Positions 61,256-64,000 of a stretch of 64,000 nucleotides of DNA are shown one piece after another. The notes under the pieces are model-generated. The model worked only from the letters and a program-made list of their open reading frames with translations. It did no database searches and was not told the origin of the DNA. The first letter of the stretch is position 1. The number at the start of each line of letters is the position of its first letter. The stretch covers positions 124,001-188,000 of the forward strand of contig NZ_JACHZX010000002.1 in assembly GCF_014193845.1 (NCBI RefSeq), read 5' to 3'. The DNA comes from Sphingomonas sp. BK345 (GTDB taxonomy: Bacteria > Pseudomonadota > Alphaproteobacteria > Sphingomonadales > Sphingomonadaceae). Position numbers and translations under genes: made by a program.

Positions 61256-62563
61256 ATGGCCGATACGGCGCCGCAGGGGTTCGAGCACAGCACCACGTAT
61301 GTCAAGGCGCCGGCGCGCGACTCGATCGCCGATACCAGCGATGTGGTCGGCATCGTCGAGGCCGTCCTCGCGGACGTGAAATCGCGCGGCGACGAGGCGG
61401 TGCGCGAATATTCGATCAAATTCGACGGTGCGGAACTCGACCGCTTCGAGGTCACGCACGAGGAGAGGCTCGCAGCAGTTGCGGCACTGGAGCCGCAGAC
61501 CCGCGCGGACACCGAATTCGCCATCGAGAACGTTCGGCGTTTCGCCCAGGCGCAGTTGGCGACCATGCTGCCGCTCGAGGTCGAGCCGTTGCCCGGCCTG
61601 CATCTCGGGCATCGCGTGATCGCGATCGAGCGGGTCGGCGCCTACGTGCCAGGCGGGCGCTTTCCACTGCTTTCGGCGCCGATCATGACGATCGTGCCGG
61701 GCAAGGTGGCAGGCTGTGACGAGGTGGTCGCATGCCTTCCACCAAACGCGCACCAGGCGATGATTGCGGGGTGCCATCTCTCGGGCGCCGATCGCATCTT
61801 CCGGATCGGCGGGGCCCAGGCGATCGCCGCGATGGCGTTCGGAACGGCGAGTGTGCCTCAGGTGAACAAGATCGTTGGCCCGGGCAATGCCTTCGTCAAC
61901 GAGGCGAAGCGACAGGTTTTCGGACCGGTGGGCATCGACCAGCTCGCCGGACCTTCGGAGATCTTCGTGCTGGCGGACGCGAGCGGCGACCCCCGCCTCA
62001 TCGCAACGGACCTGCTCGCCCAGGCGGAGCATGACGTGCGCACACGCGTCGGCCTGATCACCACCGATCGCGCCGTCGCAGAAGAGACCGCGCGCGAGGT
62101 GGAGCGTCAACTCGCGACGTTGGCGACCGCCAAGATCGCGGGCGAGAGCTGGGCCAATTACGGCGAGATCGTCCTCTGCGCCGACGAGGCCGCGATGATC
62201 GCCTACTCCGACCATGTCGCGGCGGAGCATCTCCAGGTGCATACGACCGACGCTCATGGGCTGGCCGCCAAGCTGCGGAACTATGGATCGCTGTTCATCG
62301 GCGAGAACGCCAGCGTTGTCTATTCGGACAAGACGGTGGGCACCAATCACACGCTGCCGACGATGGGCGCGGGCCGCTACACGGGCGGACTATGGGTCGG
62401 CAGCTACGTCAAGATCGCCACGCACCAGTGGCTTTCGGACGAGGCGGTGCTGAAGGTCGGCCCGCCTGCCTCGCGCCAGAGCGCGAGCGAGGGGCTGGAC
62501 GGCCACATGAAGGCGGCGCAGGTCCGGGTCGACCGACTGCACCAGTCTGCGAGTCTGGCCTGA
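61256..62563 (+). CDS. HisD-family dehydrogenase (second)
   Basis: A 435-residue member of the histidinol dehydrogenase family, clearly distinct from the one at 51786. Metal and catalytic positions: [58 protein letters not shown]-like and [15 protein letters not shown] motifs are family hallmarks. It lies alone, divergent from the LacI gene and convergent with the second MFS gene. It presumably oxidises another alcohol group in the same pathway or an alternative substrate. Confidence 0.9.
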   Translation: MADTAPQGFEHSTTYVKAPARDSIADTSDVVGIVEAVLADVKSRGDEAVREYSIKFDGAELDRFEVTHEERLAAVAALEPQTRADTEFAIENVRRFAQAQLATMLPLEVEPLPGLHLGHRVIAIERVGAYVPGGRFPLLSAPIMTIVPGKVAGCDEVVACLPPNAHQAMIAGCHLSGADRIFRIGGAQAIAAMAFGTASVPQVNKIVGPGNAFVNEAKRQVFGPVGIDQLAGPSEIFVLADASGDPRLIATDLLAQAEHDVRTRVGLITTDRAVAEETAREVERQLATLATAKIAGESWANYGEIVLCADEAAMIAYSDHVAAEHLQVHTTDAHGLAAKLRNYGSLFIGENASVVYSDKTVGTNHTLPTMGAGRYTGGLWVGSYVKIATHQWLSDEAVLKVGPPASRQSASEGLDGHMKAAQVRVDRLHQSASLA

Positions 62564-62571
62564 GGCCCGAA

Positions 62572-62601
62572 GGGGGCGGAGGGCCAAGCCGGACCGCCCC
62601 C
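62572..62601. terminator. Bidirectional hairpin between convergent genes
   Basis: GGGGGCGG (62572-62579) pairs perfectly with CCGCCCCC (62594-62601) around a 14-base loop, between the ends of the dehydrogenase and the second MFS gene. Confidence 0.6.
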
Positions 62602-62626
62602 GAATGCTCAGATCGCTGCCGGCTGG

Positions 62627-63910
62627 TCAGCGGGCGTCCCGCACCGATGCCGAAGCCGGGAAGACGAGATCGGCGGCTGGCATCGAGCGCTCCTGCACCT
62701 TCGACCGCAGCGTCTCGCGCTGGTTCAGCCAGATCAGGGCGGCCGCTGCGAAGGCCACAGCCGCCGACGCCATGGCGGCGGGCAGTCCGTAACGATCGGC
62801 GAGCAAGCCCGTCGCAAGCGGCGCGAAGAAGCTGATGATGCGTCCCCAGTTGAAGATCGAGGCAGCCGTGGAGCGTAGGTGGGGCGGATACAGCTCGGCC
62901 AGCCACGGACCCCAGATCACGCTCGAGCACAGCATCGATCCGTAGATGAGCCCGACGATCCGGAATAGCGTCAGGCTGGTCGGCATCGAGAGGTAAACGA
63001 GAATGGCGACGGACGCGACAAGGAAGCCGCTGGCGTTGAAGCGCCGGCCGAAGCGATCCGCCGCCCAGCCCCAGGCGAAGCCTCCGATGATGTTGCCTGC
63101 GAACTGCCAGGCGACGAGGTTTCCGGCCGCGCCGGCCGACAGACCGCGTACGCCGGTGAGATAGGTCGTGAGCCAACCGCTATAGGCCTGATAGCCGAAG
63201 AAATTCAGCCCGGTCATCGTCGCAAGCAGCAGCGTCTGTCTGCGAACCCCCGGGTGGAACAGCTCCCGTACCGGCAGCTTCTCGCCGCGGGTGACGTGCC
63301 GGTCGACAACCGATCCTGCGGGAATGAGCAGCAGCATGGCGCCAGCGAGAAGCAGCGGCGGCACGCCGCCGATCCAGAGCAGGAGATGCCAGTCATGACC
63401 GCCCAAAGCGCCAAGGGCCAAGCCGAGCGCGACGATGGACGAACTGAAGCATGCGTTGAGCATGCCGGCCACCCTGCCGCGCAGATGCTCCTCGAACAGA
63501 TTCACGTAGATGCTGACCCCTACGGGGAAGACGCCGCCGGTGAAGAGGCCGAGCACGAAGCGCTGGGCAAGCAATTGCGGGTAGCTCGCCACGAGCAATC
63601 CGGACAGCAACGAGAGGCCGTAGCCCATGATGATCGCGGCGGCTACGTTGCGCCGCCCAAAGCGATCGGCGAGCTGTCCGATGAGGATCGCGCCGATCAG
63701 CGCTCCCGCTCCCTGCGCAGAGTAGGTCGAGCCAGCCTGCACGAGCGTCAGGCCGAGAGCGCTGCGTTGGAACGGTCGAAGCACGTCCACGCTGTTCCAG
63801 GCCCAGCCGTAGAGGAACTCGCCCAGCATCAGCGCCGCGAAGATGGCTAGGCGCCGCTCGCGCGAAAGCGATCGTGCCGGCCTCGGTGTCCCCTGGTTCT
63901 CGTGCGCCAT
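62627..63910 (-). CDS. MFS transporter (second of two paralogues)
   Basis: A 427-residue, twelve-helix transporter, paralogue of 55878-57146. The signature loops are GQLADRFGRRNVA and WAADRFGRRFN; helix 1 has GEFLYGWAWNSVDVLRPF, almost the same as the first copy. A divergent C-terminal tail (EERSMPAADLVFPASASV-like) differs. Both copies are under candidate LacI sites, so they may take up related compounds from the same pool. The operator lies 26 bp upstream of the ATG. Confidence 0.9.
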   Translation of the reverse strand: MAHENQGTPRPARSLSRERRLAIFAALMLGEFLYGWAWNSVDVLRPFQRSALGLTLVQAGSTYSAQGAGALIGAILIGQLADRFGRRNVAAAIIMGYGLSLLSGLLVASYPQLLAQRFVLGLFTGGVFPVGVSIYVNLFEEHLRGRVAGMLNACFSSSIVALGLALGALGGHDWHLLLWIGGVPPLLLAGAMLLLIPAGSVVDRHVTRGEKLPVRELFHPGVRRQTLLLATMTGLNFFGYQAYSGWLTTYLTGVRGLSAGAAGNLVAWQFAGNIIGGFAWGWAADRFGRRFNASGFLVASVAILVYLSMPTSLTLFRIVGLIYGSMLCSSVIWGPWLAELYPPHLRSTAASIFNWGRIISFFAPLATGLLADRYGLPAAMASAAVAFAAAALIWLNQRETLRSKVQERSMPAADLVFPASASVRDAR

Positions 63911-63935
63911 CCCGTACCTCTCTCGAGACGTTAGA

Positions 63936-63951
63936 TTGCATTCGCATGCTG
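63936..63951. promoter_or_regulatory. Candidate LacI operator 4
   Basis: TTGCATTCGCATGCTG matches the consensus at 13 of 16 positions. It is located just upstream of the second MFS gene. Confidence 0.5.
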
Positions 63952-64000
63952 TTGTAAACAGGCTTGCGAGAGAGCCTCCGAGAAGGGCCTTTTAATCGGC

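Noticed and set aside
60110..62350. 746-codon minus-strand frame
   Set aside because: Only the part from about 61171 downward is the LacI regulator; the rest is antisense to the HisD-type gene at 61256-62563.
51786..62563. Histidine biosynthesis hisD genes
   Set aside because: No other his gene is near, two diverged copies are present, the first has an HpsN-type N-terminus, and the context is uptake and catabolism.

Overview
The window looks like chromosomal DNA of a sphingomonad (Alphaproteobacteria, Sphingomonadaceae). The base composition is high GC. The left edge carries the usual rpmH-rnpA-yidD-yidC block. TonB-dependent receptors are abundant, there are PEP-CTERM proteins with the PEPATWAMM-type tail, small DUF6894-like proteins, and a rhodopsin with the D-T-G motif known from Sphingomonas. 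No rRNA, tRNA, CRISPR array or complete prophage was seen.

Layout. 0-2.8 kb: core genes on the minus strand (yidC partial, yidD, rnpA, rpmH) and a divergent comM that stops just before its Walker A motif. 2.8-6.2 kb: 93-bp tandem repeats, small hypothetical genes and the first copy of a three-gene module (small helical protein, single-domain response regulator, small helical protein). 6.2-11.6 kb: a Csu-like chaperone-usher pilus operon and an orphan flagellin. 11.7-15.8 kb: a lipoprotein, a membrane GGDEF protein, a hemerythrin-like protein and an esterase. 15.9-24.4 kb: a likely peptide-uptake and degradation operon (two TonB receptors, an M81/MlrC-type peptidase, an M20 peptidase) behind a strong palindrome. 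24.7-26.3 kb: an IS110-family element. 26.3-29.2 kb: an AraC regulator and a translationally coupled rhodopsin/blh pair for light-driven ion pumping with retinal synthesis. 29.4-43.6 kb: a mosaic of regulators (LysR/GST, TetR with its operator, LytTR/LytS-type pair), two PEP-CTERM proteins, a retropepsin-like protease, an amidohydrolase and several exported proteins of unknown role. 44.1-45.1 kb: the second, inverted copy of the three-gene response-regulator module. 45.6-50.0 kb: small exported proteins, an EF-hand protein, a MacB-type permease without its ATPase and an alpha/beta hydrolase. 50.2-51.6 kb: an IS110/IS1111-type element with a frameshifted transposase that appears to sit inside a dispersed repeat.

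51.7-64 kb is a coherent catabolic island: an HpsN/HisD-type dehydrogenase, an SDR, a MetE-like zinc protein, an HpcH/HpaI aldolase, a TonB receptor, two paralogous MFS transporters, a LacI regulator and a second HisD-type dehydrogenase. A 16-bp palindrome (consensus TTGCATTCGAATGCAA) recurs at the four promoter regions of this island, which argues that one LacI protein controls it all. The substrate cannot be read from the sequence.

Intergenic DNA throughout is rich in a dispersed repeat family with recurring pieces such as GAGTGACCGCTTTTGGGTC, AAGCGGACATTC and ACGAGAGGGCAGGG. These account for most gene-free stretches.
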